Below, piece by piece: positions 25,330 to 37,079 of a stretch of 64,000 bases of DNA. Made by a program: the position numbers and the translations under genes. The notes below the pieces were generated by a model. That model worked only from the letters and a program-made list of their open reading frames with translations, was not told the origin of the DNA and made no database searches. The DNA comes from Eulemur rufifrons (Eukaryota > Chordata > Mammalia > Primates > Lemuridae), in assembly GCF_041146395.1 (NCBI RefSeq), contig NC_090999.1, forward strand, positions 72,855,001-72,919,000. The letters are read 5' to 3'. Position 1 is the first letter of the stretch. Each line of letters begins with the position of its first letter.

Positions 25330-28015
25330 TTTCCTGTCTGTACTCTAAATCATTAGCAAGTATTTCAATTTGAGTAGTTTCTCACTAAATATCAATCACA
25401 GATGAATGGATATTTCAGTGGTGTGAATAATTGGGGGAGGCCTAAAATAAGCAACAAACCATCTCATATTTGTAGGTTTTATGTGGCTCCGGGTGCTAGG
25501 GAGAGAGTAGCAATTTATGTTTGCAGAAAATGAAAGTTAACAAAAATAAGTTAGTGTGAAAAGGCAATTATAGTGTGTCTGTGTAGAAAAGAAACAACTA
25601 AAGGAAAGCAGAATAGGCAGTCTGTGGAGAGGCATATCTTGACAATTAGAATTGGCCATATGAAAAGAAAATAAACAACCAAAAACAACAAAAACATTGG
25701 TTTTTGTATCCCTAGATGCTTGGTAGATTTGAGAATGTTAGCAAAAGCTACCAGAGTGATCAACTCTGATCCAAGAAGGAAGACTGAGTGGCTCTGCTCA
25801 GAGAATCATTTTTAGGAAAAATGTTTTTAATTTCCTAGTGTAATAAACATCTGTACCCACCTAAAGAGTAATTTTAGACACAAGAGGCAGACATACTGAA
25901 TTAATGACTAGAAATTAACTTGAATGCAAGCATCTTAAGTGTACTAAAGATCTTAATAACTCTTAATCTGAAATATAGCTGAAGTGAAATGACTTCTTAA
26001 AAACATGAAGGACCTTCTAAGATAAGTCATTTATTTTTCATGGACTGTTGGTGCCAAACATAAATACTGAGATCATCTCGACCTGCTCAGGGCCTTTGTA
26101 CTCTATGCCTATGTATGAGTTCCTATCAGAGGACTGGGAATTTGCCAAGCCTCATATAAAACTGTAATGACTTTTAAGGCCACTCAGGCCATTTCATCTA
26201 CTCAAAAATGAAATTAGGCTTCTTTTTATAGGTTTGAAATCACCTAAATTTGACCTCTATCTAGCACATCTTTATCCATCAAAATTATCAATACTGTGAG
26301 TAGGGGTAGAAAGTTTAGAGTCAGTCACCAGAACATATCATTTGTAAGGTCTTTTATCAAGGTTTCTCAGATAAATTGGTTTTGCAAATGCATTTAGAGA
26401 GAAATAATTAACTTTGAGGGTCACAAAGAGAAGAGAATATATATGTAGGCAATACAAGATTTTCTTTCCCTGCCATCCATTTTTTCTCCCTTTCTGTTCA
26501 CTTACTATACATGGAGAGAGGGTCTTTCATAAGACAAACAGAGAGATTCTGTTAAACTAATTAGTCAAAGTTATATCTGAGAATTTACAAGATTAGCTGG
26601 GAAAATACAAACATTTTCTGTGGGTGTTTGAAGATTCTGCAGGTCATAGTAACTTAAGGATACAATGTTGCCTTCATTGGAAATCCTGTGAGAGGACAGT
26701 GAGGATAGAAAAAGGAAGTGGGTTTCCTAGAACATAGAGGAGCTTGACAGACCAGAGAGAGAGGAAAATTAATCGGTGCATAGCCAAGGTAATTTCCATA
26801 TGTACTTGATAGGAAAAGTAAAGAAATGCTTTACACATGGGACTCTGGGTGTCCTATGAATATATGAGCAGCTAATAAGAATTATGCTATTGGTGTGCAC
26901 TTAATGCTTCCTCTCAGACCAGAGAGACACAAGTAAATGTTTATGTTATATTGAACATACAGCAGCCAACTTTGTCCTTTTCCTCCAAATTGACCAATGA
27001 GAAGAGGGGACACCCTCGAACTTTGGAGGATTTCGGGGCAGCATCAGTGTTGCGGTTTTGTATTCTTCTCTCCCTTTTTAACTCTAATTTGTACAGTCCT
27101 AGAATGAAGCTTAAGATAGGGCAGATAAATAACCAAGTAGAAAACCCTAAAGGACACTCTCCCTCCTTAGGGTACTGCCTTAGATTTCTTTAGTGTCAGG
27201 GGACCTTAGTGAACTATGAGGAAAGGCACCTATCCAGCTACTTCCTTGGCTTCCTGTGCCCCTCTAGAACTGGAGCAGTCTTTCTCCACACAAAACAGGC
27301 ATAAACTAAATTTGAAAGAGCAATTTAGAAAAGAAAAAAAATAATTTTTTATTTTTGGGAGAAAACAATAAAATCATAGTGATTCTACTCTATTTTATTC
27401 CCAAACAGCCTAACTTAAAATTGCTAAATTAGAGAAAGTTTCCTTGGGTTCTTATTATTTTGCTTTTGTTGTATATGTTTATCAAGTTGACTAAATATTT
27501 TCCAGTACATTTTGTTATGCAGATACGGTTTGAGTTTTATATTGCCTTTAGTGATATCATGCATTTATAAAAGTGTCTATTTCTTCTATTTATTGCTAGT
27601 AATGTTTGCATAAAGAAACATTCAGTCCAAGTCTCTTCTCCAAGCTTTTAAAGTGTTTGGTTTTTCTGGAACTCTTCTTGTTCCTTACGTCCAATGCTCC
27701 CTTCAAATTATTTCCCTGCCTTCCCACCAATACAGACACAGTTTAAAAAAAGAATCATTCTCCATCTGTGCTCTCAGTTAACACACTTACCTAAACAGCA
27801 GCACTGGCAACACAAACCCCAAAAACATATCCTGGATTAGAAGAGACAGCAGCAAGAAGAACACAGAACATACTGGGACTTTTATTATTACAAAGTTCCC
27901 TATAATGGATGACAATCAGCAGATATTTTAATATGTATAGCATCCTGAAGTGTAACAAATGTTGGCAAGAGCCCAGCATTTCAGGATGTCTAGCAGAAAG
28001 GGGAGATTATTAACC
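25330..28015. other. Unassigned region
   Basis: No gene or named repeat recognised. Frames of 62-80 codons (25551-25763 minus, 26951-27193 plus, 27791-27979 minus) show no family resemblance. Confidence 0.5.
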
Positions 28016-28019
28016 ATAG

Positions 28020-28225
28020 TAGATGTTACATTCATTGGCCTTTTGCTATGTGCCAAGGACTAAGCTTAATACATTCTATATATCATCCCATTCATTTCTA
28101 ATTAAAAAAAAAACTGACAATGTCAGTATCATTATACTATTAATAATACAACATATGAGGAATCTGAGGCTTAATAAAACCAAGTAACTCAGATTCAATC
28201 TCACAGCTACTGAGTAAAAAAATGA
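28020..28225 (+). mobile_element. MIR SINE, plus strand
   Basis: 'ttttgctatgtgccaagga', then 'atgaggaatctgaggctta' and 'actcagattcaatctcaca' follow the MIR consensus order (transition to core to 3' part). Confidence 0.7.
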
Positions 28226-28409
28226 AATGTCTAACTCTTACCAATTTCCTGTTATGTTTGGTAAGTGTGATGAACAGTACTTCCATTCTCTCCAGCATAC
28301 TTTCCACTTAGCACTCTTACAACCGCTCTCTGTTTTCGGAAGTATTACAATCACATTCAACTCCAGGGTTGGGCACTGATTTACCTAATTTAATTAGTAT
28401 AAACACAAC

Positions 28410-28800
28410 TATGTCTGTTACTTAATCCTACATAACATATCACCCAAAATGTAGTGGCCTAAAACAATAACCAGTTCGTTATCTCATATGATTCTGTGGG
28501 TTGATTAAACTCGGCTGGGATTCCGGTACAGCTGGGTTTCCCTTTCTCTCTCTCTCTCTCTCTCTCTATCTCTCCACCCCCCCACCCATACGCCTCTCCA
28601 TGTGATTACTTCTGTAGTATCTCCAGCAGGGTCAACAGACTTCTTACATGTTGGCTCAGGGTCCCCACTGTTCAAAGAGGAAAATGTCAAGCCTTGTGAA
28701 GCAAGATGACTTTGGGTCATTTTTCAAGACTAGCTGCCTTGCCATCCATTCCCCAATTATATAATAGTAATTGGTTTAGGGAAGGCATGGGACCTTAGTT
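28410..28800. mobile_element. LTR-like repeat with CT microsatellite
   Basis: 'cctacataacatatcaccca', then 'gtggcctaaaacaataacca' and 'tgattctgtgggttgat' are phrases of an old LTR-like mammalian repeat also recalled at 13385. It contains a CT run at 28544-28570, which on the minus strand encodes an Arg-Glu repeat in a meaningless 71-codon frame. Confidence 0.5.
28544..28570. repeat. (CT)n microsatellite
   Basis: CT units, one interruption, followed by a C-rich run. Confidence 0.93.
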
Positions 28801-28804
28801 GGAT

Positions 28805-29890
28805 GAAAAGGAACAAAGCCCCCAAATATTTGATCATTTGGCAAAGGAGAGTTTTCTGCTGCCAGAATGTAGCTCTAGTATCTTCCAGTAATCATCCTAT
28901 TATCTTGAAAGAAGCCGTACTTAGGATAAAGATGATAAGATGGAAGGTCGAGAAAAGGGTGCTTGGTGTCAACCTTTTCTTGAGTCTTGGATTATACCTG
29001 AACAGTTGCAGGAATTAATACATTTATTTATTTTAAAGTCATTTAAAGTGAAGTTCCCCGTGACCTGCAGCAACAGCAATAATAAAACAGAATAACTGAT
29101 ACAGTGAGTAAAAACTATTAAACACTTGAATTAAAAGTGCTTGAGAAGCCTTTTTATACATTATATAACATAATTTGGGGAAAAGAAAAAGTGATCCTTT
29201 TAAAAAATTACAAACATTTTATATAACACACAGACCATGTAAGGATTATATAACTAAATGGAAATATCTACATAGTTTGTTGGAGTTCCTGGGACAATAA
29301 ACCTTATTGGAACTGAGACATCTCCAGTGAGTGTCCTTTGTAACGAGACACTCTTTTGTCAATCACCAGACAATCCTGAAAAGGAGATGAAACCTATGGT
29401 CTTTATATATAAAGCAGACTGACTCAAGCGGATTATAATTAAACAGTCTGAATTCAAATACCAACACTACATTTGAAATGCAACAATGTGACAGGATGAG
29501 GCAACAGAAGCAATGCCTGATCAAACGTGCTGGTTAATTCTATTGCAGTGCAGGTTGCTCCCCCATCTCACCCCCAAAGGAGGAAGCAGGGGTTTCCTTT
29601 GAATACACTGGATATTAAAATAATGATGGCTTCTTGTCTCCTCATCTCCACAGCAAGAATGTACTAACTCTGCCTAGAGTGGATAGAAACTGTAAACTTT
29701 AACTCCTCTCATTAACTAGAGATTGTCTTCTTTCTTTTCCAAAGGATCTCTAGAGGACAGCAATGCTGCTTATTTGTGTTTTGTTTATAGCTTGTATACC
29801 TGTGTGTTTGTGAAAATGCCCTCTCCTTTAAAGGACATGTTTCCAGTCTCACTTGGAAATAAAATTTAGAATAATACAATATGCCTTGCT
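28805..29890. other. Unassigned region
   Basis: Nothing recognised. Confidence 0.5.
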
Positions 29891-29894
29891 ACAT

Positions 29895-30960
29895 TAAGAT
29901 TATGGGGAGTAAGGTTCGTATCCAAAATATATTTGCAGTATATCCTCAAGCAGATAAGTGTTTTGATCAAATATTCATTAACTATCTAATGTGTTCTGTG
30001 CCGGAAGCTGTACAGAGTTCTATAGATACAGCAATGAACCAAGTAGACGTGGCTCCTGTCCTCATGAATCTTACCATTCAGGGAAGGAGACATGCATTAA
30101 AGATATAATTATATTTATGAACATAAAATTACAATCTGTAATAAATTCTATGAATTTAAATTAAGGTGGTTATGAGAATAAAAGAGGATGACATAATTTA
30201 GATCAAAGAAGATCAGGAAAACATTTTTTGAGGATGTGGCATTTAAGCTGAAAACTGGGTGATCAATGTGATTTAATGAGTCAGATAATTATGATAAGAA
30301 TATTCCATGTCCAGGGACCAAAGTAAGCAAAGATAAGAAAGATCTGAAAGAAAGCTGTATGTCAATACAGGAGAGCAGTGTGACTCAAATTGAGGCTGTA
30401 GAAGTAGGCAGTGGATACTTCATACAGGGCATTGAGATTCAACTTCAGAATTATGGACTTTCTTCATAACTCTAAAGTTATTTTAAAAAATCTAAGGCGA
30501 GATTAAATTTTCATTAGGAAAGGTTACTATTTTTGGTATATTGTAAAGAATGGATTAGATAGGGACAAACAAGGGTCAGTGAGTCAATTTAAAAGCTCTC
30601 TAGATGAAAGATGATGGTGGATAAAGCTTGCATTTTGTGGTAATAGAGGTAGAGAGTAAGGAAAGAGTCAAGAAGCATTTTGAAGGTATTACAAGATCAA
30701 TGTTTGATTTGAATAGCTGAGTAGTTGAAGTTTAGTTTATCAGGTTATGTCATACAAAAGAAGGAACAGATCAGGGAATTGAAAAAGAGGAAGAAAACAG
30801 TTTGTTACCTGAAAATACAAGATCTGTGAGAATCCTAAGTATCAGTATCAAATAGCTATTTGTTTTGGAGCTATTTGGAGAAGAAAGGTCTGTGATGAAG
30901 ACACAATTCTGGCATATGAATGAAATTTAAAGTCACTCAAATGGATGTGATTGCCTAAGC
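29895..30960 (-). mobile_element. L2 LINE, minus strand, 3' end included
   Basis: Begins with the reverse complement of the L2 3' UTR ('tctatagatacagcaatgaa', 'cctcatgaatcttaccattc') and continues through 'aagatcaggaaaaca' and 'ggcatttaagctgaaaactg'. The 75-codon plus-strand frame at 29881-30108 is an antisense artefact of this element. Confidence 0.75.
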
Positions 30961-30972
30961 AAGAACTTACAG

Positions 30973-31206
30973 CAGAGATCAGAAAACTGTTTGGGTTTTT
31001 ATTTTTTCTGTAAAGGGATATATAGTAAATATTTTAAGTTTTGTGGACCATACATTCTCTGTTGCAACTACCACATACTACTTTTGTGGAGTGAAAGTAG
31101 CCAGAGACCATAGTAAGCAAGTATGTGTAGCTATGTTTCCAATAAAACTTTATTTATAGAGACAGGGCATGGGCCTGATTTGGCCTGTGGGCTATAGTTT
31201 TCTGAC
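30973..31206 (-). mobile_element. MER5A-like hAT MITE
   Basis: 'tttctgtaaagggatatata', 'aagttttgtggaccatac', 'tccaataaaactttattta' and 'gggcctgatttggcctgtgg' are the reverse complement of MER5A, a Charlie-type non-autonomous hAT element. Both ends are present ('agatcagaaaact' and 'agttttctgact'). The flanking 8-bp duplication is no longer evident. Confidence 0.85.
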
Positions 31207-31244
31207 TTTTCATTTAATTCATTGGAATAACCACATAATTTATT

Positions 31245-31285
31245 GAGAGAAAGAGAGAGAGAGAGAAGAAGAAGAAGAAAAGGAA
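31245..31285. repeat. (GA)n / (GAA)n purine tract
   Basis: GA units passing into GAA units. The purine strand is on plus; such tracts can form triplex DNA. Confidence 0.9.
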
Positions 31286-31644
31286 AAAATTATTAATACC
31301 TGAGGCCTAGATCCGTAGACTATTACTCACTTAGTCTGAGGCACCATGTGGATCTTAGTCTGGGATACCAGCTGGGGATTGTGAGTTCTAAAAACTTCAT
31401 AGATGATTCTACTGTACAGCCTAAGCTTAGAACCACTGATTTAGAGTGAGTACAGAAAAATCCTAGGAACAATCTTTGCAGAATTCCAATATTTAAAAAT
31501 CAGATAGATAAGGTTTATAACCTAAAGAAGACTGGAAGATATAGTAAAGGAAGATGAAAGAAAATTAAGACTGTGTTTCAAGGAATACAAAGAATAAAAT
31601 GTTTCAAAAAGGAAGAAGGGCAATAATAAAAACACAATTCAGAA

Positions 31645-31855
31645 ATAATATACACATTTACTATGTGATGACAATGTTATATGTGTTGTACATATAATAA
31701 TGTATATAATGCTTGTGAGTAATCTTTTTGGTAGGTACTTTTATCTCCATTTTTTAAAATAGTTGATTAAACTGAGACACAAGCAGATTGAGTAATTAGC
31801 CAAAGATCAAGAAGCATGTAAATAGCAGAGCTGAAATTTAAATATAGAAAATCTA
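31645..31855 (+). mobile_element. MIR SINE, plus strand
   Basis: 'catttactatgtgatgaca', then 'ttggtaggtacttttatctc', 'gattaaactgagacaca' and 'taaatagcagagctgaaatt' track the MIR consensus through the core and tRNA-distal part. Confidence 0.75.
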
Positions 31856-31934
31856 GCTTTGGAACACTGACCTTGGCTCAAGTGTATTAAGAAGTAAAAA
31901 ATGAGAAGAGTATCCATTGTAGAAAAAGGAACAT

Positions 31935-32403
31935 TTTCCTTTTTTAAATGTTTTTTAGTTCAAAATATTAAGGGGGTACAAATGTTTTTGTTAAATGGAT
32001 ACACTGTATAATGCCAAAATCAGGGCTTTCAGTGTGCCCATCACCAGGACAGTGTTTATTGTACGAACAGATAAGTTTTTATCCCTCAACCCTCTCCCAT
32101 TCTTCCCCCTTCTCAGTTTTCAATGACCTTTATGTTTCTTTGTGCCATGTGTACCCATCATTTAATTCCCAATTATTAGACAGTACATGTGGTGCTTGCT
32201 TTTCCATTCCTGAGATATTTCACTTAGTATAATGGTCTCCAGTTCCATCCAAGTTGCTGTGAAAAACATTATTTCATTCCTTTTTATGGCTGAGTAGTAC
32301 GCCATGGTATATAGATACCACATTTTTCTTTACCACTCATGAATTGATGGACATTTAACTTGATTCCATATCTTTGCAATAGTGAATTGTGCTGTGATAA
32401 ACT
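31935..32403 (-). mobile_element. L1 3' end, minus strand (part A of an inverted L1)
   Basis: Reverse complement of an L1 3' UTR: 'ttaagggggtacaaatgttt', 'atttcacttagtataatgg', 'tatggctgagtagtacgcca' and 'tcatgaattgatggacattt'. It ends at 'gaattgtgctgtgataaac', where orientation flips. With 32404-33175 it fits one L1 insertion carrying a 5' inversion. Confidence 0.88.
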
Positions 32404-33175
32404 GCAAAACACTGATGAAATAAATTGTATATGACATAAAGAACTGGAAAAACATCCCATGTGCATTGATTGGTAGAACAAACATCATTAAAATGTCCAC
32501 ATAGTCCGAAATGATTTACAGATTCAATGCAATTCCCATGAAAATGCCAACATCTTACTTCACAGGTCTAGAAAAAATAACCCTAACATTAATTTGGAAC
32601 CACAAAAGAGGCTGAATATCTAAAGTAATCTTAAGCAAAAAGAACAAACCTGGAGACATCACATTACCTGACTTCAAATTATACTATAGGGCTACAGTAA
32701 CCAAAACATCATGATGCTGTTATGAAAGTAGAGACATAGCCCAATGGAACACAATAGAGAACACTGAAATAAAACCATATCACTACAAACAGCTGATGTT
32801 TGACAAATAGACAAAAATGTAAACTAGGGAAAGGAGTCCCTATTCAATAAGTGGTGCTGGAAAAGTTGGATAGCCACATGCAGAAGAATGAAAAAGGACC
32901 CTGTCTCTTACTGTATACAAAAATTAATTCAAGATGAGTTAAAGATTTAAATGTAAGGCACAAAACTATAAAAACTCTAGAAGAAAACATAGGAAAAACT
33001 CTTCTAGACATAGGCCTAGGCAAAAAATTTATGACTAGGACCCCAAAGGCAAATATAGCAGCAACAAAAATAAATAAATGGGACTGAATTAAATTTAAAA
33101 CTTCTGCACAACAAAGTAAATAATCAACAGAATAAATAGGCAACCTACATAATGGGAGAAAATTTCACAAATGAG
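32404..33175 (+). mobile_element. L1 ORF2 3' part, plus strand (part B of an inverted L1)
   Basis: Plus-strand L1 ORF2 wording: 'caaaacactgatgaaataaa', 'aatgcaattcccatgaaaat', 'gaacaaacctggagacatca', 'aataagtggtgctggaaaag', 'tctagaagaaaacatagg' and 'caacctacataatgggagaa'. This segment encodes the C-terminal portion of ORF2p after the reverse transcriptase, broken by stops. The 99-codon minus-strand frame inside it is antisense noise. Confidence 0.9.
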
Positions 33176-33380
33176 GATTTTTGCATCTATGTTCATAAGG
33201 GATATTGGTCTGTAGTTTTGGTTTTATGTTATGTCCTTTCCTGGCTTTGGTATCAAGGTGATATTGGCCTTGTAGAATGAGTTATGGAGGATTCCCTCCT
33301 TCTTGATGTTAAGGAATAATTTCTATAGATTAGGTGCTAGTTCTTCTTTGTAAGTTTGGTAGAATTTGGCTGTGAAATCA
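33176..33380 (-). mobile_element. L1 ORF2 fragment, minus strand
   Basis: Reverse complement of the N-terminal part of the L1 reverse-transcriptase region: 'tttgcatctatgttcataag', 'tttcctggctttggtatcaa' and 'gaatgagttatggaggattc'. The same L1 interval is present in plus orientation at about 34507-34720, giving an imperfect inverted repeat of roughly 200 bp. Confidence 0.88.
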
Positions 33381-34088
33381 TACCATGTACCTTCTCAGAC
33401 TATAGTGGAATAAAACTGGAAACCAATTCCAAGAGAAACACTCAAATCTACACAAAGTCATGGAAATTAAACAACCTGATGCTGAATGATTATTGGGTCA
33501 ATAATGAAGTTAAGATAAAAATCAAAAGATTTCTTAAACTGAATGACAAAGTGATACGAGCTATCAAAATCTACGGGATTCAGCTAAAGCAGTCCTAAGA
33601 GGGAAATTCATAGCCTTAAATGACTACACTATAAAGACAGAAAGGTCATAAATTAACAACCTTATGACACACATCAAGACCAAACCAAATCCAAAGCCAG
33701 AAGAAGAAAAGAAATACCAAAGGTCACAGCAAAAATAAATGAAATGGAAAACAAAACAAAACAAAAAAAATAAAACAAAGGATCAATGAAACAAAAAGTT
33801 GGTTCTTTGAAAAGATTCATGATATTGATATTTATCTTTCTATATTAACCAGGAATAGAAAAGAAAGGACCCAAATACTCTCAATCTTAAAAGCAAAAGG
33901 ATATATTAAAATTGACAGCACAAAAATACAAAATATCATCCTTGAATACTATGAAAATCTCTATGCACATAAGTTAGGAAATTTACAGGAAATGTACAAA
34001 TTCCCAGAAACATACAACCTCCCAATACTCAAGTTGGAAGAAATAGAATCCTGAACACATCATTAATGAGCAGTGAGATCAAGGTAGT
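33381..34088 (+). mobile_element. L1 ORF2 central part, plus strand, 5' of solo LTR
   Basis: Encodes the linker between the endonuclease and reverse transcriptase. The frame at 33356-33598 contains 'SWKLNNLMLNDYWVNNEVK', a recognisable ORF2p stretch. The text then runs through 'caatgaaacaaaaagttggt' and 'gaacacatcattaatgagca' to a clean break at 34088, where a retroviral LTR is inserted. Frameshifts and stops make it non-functional. Confidence 0.9.
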
Positions 34089-34464
34089 TGTCGTGGCCCA
34101 TTATGCAGGAATGAGGAATGAACACAGAGACAATGAACACAGAGACAAAGAGACACACACACATAAAGATGGTACAAGACTTCAGTGCCTTCCTGCTGCA
34201 GCATCTTTATTTTTAACACAGCCTGTTTGGCAACTGTTCCGCCGCAATTTCCCTGTTCCCACACTGTCCCTACTCAGCACATCCTATTCCTTGTTGTTTT
34301 GTCTCCGGAGAGCCGATGTTTGCCTTCTGAACTCTCTAGCCCCTCCTATTTGCAGGGTCAGGGCGCCCTGGCTCGCGTGCAAGCCCACAGGCATGTTTTC
34401 GGAACAAAACAACAAGGAGACATTCCCAGCTCCAGGCCACATATGACCCGAAATGTCCTCTACA
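34089..34464 (-). mobile_element. Solo retroviral LTR inserted in L1, minus strand
   Basis: A 376-bp block with TG...CA ends interrupts L1 ORF2 exactly: L1 reads up to '...aaggtagt' (34088) and resumes at 'aattaaaaagcc' (34470). Flanks 'gtagt' (34084-34088) and 'gtggt' (34465-34469) look like a 5-bp target duplication with one change. On the minus strand it has a polyadenylation signal (AATAAA, complement of 34206-34211) followed by a TG-rich region, the layout of U3-R-U5. GC and CpG content are clearly above the surrounding DNA. Class is uncertain: the layout suggests a class II (betaretrovirus-like) ERV, though those usually make 6-bp duplications. Frames of 61-126 codons here are not genes. 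Confidence 0.85.
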
Positions 34465-37078
34465 GTGGTAATTAAAAAGCCTTCCAACAAAAAAAGCCCC
34501 ATAAAAGATGGATTCATAGCTGAATTCTGTAAGACCAACAAAGAGGAGCTGGCACACATACTGCAGAAATTATCTCCTAACATCAAGAAACAGGAAATCC
34601 TCCCCTAACTCATTCTATGAAGCCAGTACCACCTTGATACCAACGCCAGGAATGGATACAACAAAATAGAAAACTACAGAACAGTATCCCTAATGAATAT
34701 AGATGCAAAAATCTCCAATAAAACACTAGCAAACCAAATTCGACAGCATATCAAAAAAATAATCCACTATGACCAAGTGGGCTTCATTGCAGGGAGGCGA
34801 GGATGGTTCAACATATGTACATCAATAGATATGTTTCTCACATAAATAGAAGCAAAAATAGAAGACCATATTGTCATCTCTATAGATGCAGAAAAAGGAT
34901 TTGACTAAATCCAGCATTATTTTATGATAAAAACCCCCAATGAACTAGGCTTAGTAAAAACATACCTCAAATTATAAAAGCCATATATGCCAAACCCAAC
35001 TGCCAACATTATACTGAATGGGAAAAAGTTGAAAGCATTTCCCCCAAGAACTGAAACAACACAAAGGTGCCCATTCTGACTACTTCTATTCAACATTATA
35101 CTGGAAGTCCTAGCCAGAGCAATAAGGCAAGAGAAAGATATAAAGGATATCTAAATTGGAAAAGAAGAGGTCAAGCTATTACTTTTTGCTGATAGTATGA
35201 TCTTGTCCATAGAAAACCCCAAAGAGTCCACCAAGAGATTCCTGGAATTGATAAATAAAGTCAGCAAATCTCAGGTTATAAAATCAACATATAAAAATTA
35301 GTAGCATTTCTATATACCAGTAACAGTCAAGCTGAGAGTGAAATCAAAGACTCGATATCATTCACAAAACCTACAAAGAAAATAAAATACCCAGGACTAT
35401 ATTTAACCAAGGTGGTGAAAGTTCTCTACGAGGAGAACTATGAAATACTAACGAAGGAGATAGCAGATGACACAAACAAATAGAATAATATACCATGCTC
35501 ATGGATCAGTAGAATCAACATTTTTAAAATGTCTATACTACCCAAAGTGATTTAGAGATTCAACTTAATCTCTATCAAAATACCAATGTCATATTTCACA
35601 GATCTAGAAAAAATAATTTTATGCTTTGTTTGGAACGAAAAAAGAGCCTGAATAGCCAAATGAATCTTAAGCAAAAAGAACAAATCTGGAAGGATCACAT
35701 AATCAGACTTCAAATTGTACTATAAAGCTATAGTAACCTAACAGCATGGTATTGGTACAAAAATAGAGTCTTAGAACAATGGAACAGAACAGAGAACCCA
35801 GATATAAAACAATCTACCTACAACCAACGGATCTTTGACAAAGCAGACAATAACATGCTTGTGGGAAAAGAAGCCCTATTCAATAAATGGTCCTGGGAAA
35901 ATTGGATAGCCTCACGCAGAAGACATGAAACAGGACCCCTATGTCTTACCAATTACAATAATTAATTCAAAGTGGATAAAAGATTTACAATCATAAGAAT
36001 TCTAGAAGAAAATATGGAAAAACTCCTCTAGATATTGGCCTAGGCAAGGAATTTAAGACTAAGATCCCAAAAGTAATTATGGCAACAAAAATAAATAAAT
36101 GGGACTTGATTAAATTAAAAAGCTTCTGCACAGCAAAAGAAATATACAGCAGAGGAAATAGACAACCTACAAAATGGGAGAAAATATTCACAAACTATAA
36201 ATCCAATAAAGGCTAGTATCCAGAATTTTCTAATACAAAGAATTGAAACAAATTAGCAAGAATAAATCAAACAACCCATTAAAAAGTGGGCAAAAAACAT
36301 GAACAGATGTTTTTCAAAAGAAGATAGATAAATGGCCAACAAATATATTTAAAAATAATCAACATCACTAATCATCAGGGAAATGCAAATTAAAACCATA
36401 GTGAGATTTCCCATTACCCCTGTCATAATGGCCATTATTAAAAAGTCAAAAAACAATAGATAGTGGCATGGATGCAGAGAGAAAAGAATGCTTATACAAT
36501 GTTGGTAGGTCTGCAAATTAATACATCCTCTATGGAAAATAGTATGGAGATTTCTCAAAAAAGTAAAAGTAGACCTACGACTCGATCCAGTAATCCCAAA
36601 TGAAAATAAATCATTTTATCAAAAAGAAACCTGTACTCTAATGTTTATTGCAGCATAATTCATGATTTCAAAGATGTGGAATCAACCTAAGTGCCCATCA
36701 ATTCATGAACAGATTAACAAATTGTGGTGTGTATATATGTATATATACACCACGCATTACTATTCAGCCATACAAATAAATGATTTAATGCCTTTTAGCA
36801 ATTTGGATGCAACTGGAGACCATTGTCCTGAGTGAAGTATCTCAAGAATGGGGGGAAAAATGCCACATGTACTTTCTAATAATTTGGAACTAATTGATGG
36901 GCACATATCTGCACAGAAAGAGGTAAAAATCACTGGAAATCAAGAAGTGGGGAGGGGAGAGTAGTGGAGAGGTAAAAACCTACCAAACTGGTACTATGAA
37001 CACTATTTGGGTGATGGGCACACTTATAGCTCTGACTAAAACATTATATTAATAAAAGCTATCCATGCAATAAAAAAA
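34465..37078 (+). mobile_element. L1 ORF2 RT to 3' UTR, plus strand, 3' of solo LTR
   Basis: L1 resumes after the LTR and runs to the tail: 'gaccaagtgggcttcattgc' and 'gcagaaaaaggatttgacta' (RT core), 'cagactatagtaacc'-type wording near 35720, 'gcttctgcacagcaaaagaa' (C-terminus), then the 3' UTR and an A tail 'aataaaaaaagag' near 37070. The RT active-site region around 35190-35210 reads 'tttttgctgatagtatgatc', so the FADD-type motif is altered (ADS in place of ADD), and stops are frequent. Inactive. Confidence 0.92.
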
Positions 37079-37079
37079 G

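Noticed and set aside
28505..28720. 71-codon minus-strand frame with Arg-Glu repeats
   Set aside because: Produced by a CT microsatellite inside an LTR-like repeat.
34066..34586. Cluster of frames up to 126 codons on both strands
   Set aside because: They lie in the GC-rich solo LTR and its L1 flanks, where stops are rarer. No protein motif.
36723..36752. Palindrome-like 'gtggtgtgtatatatgtata' followed by its near inverse
   Set aside because: It is the TA-rich segment of the L1 3' UTR, also seen at 46366-46388. Explained by the element.
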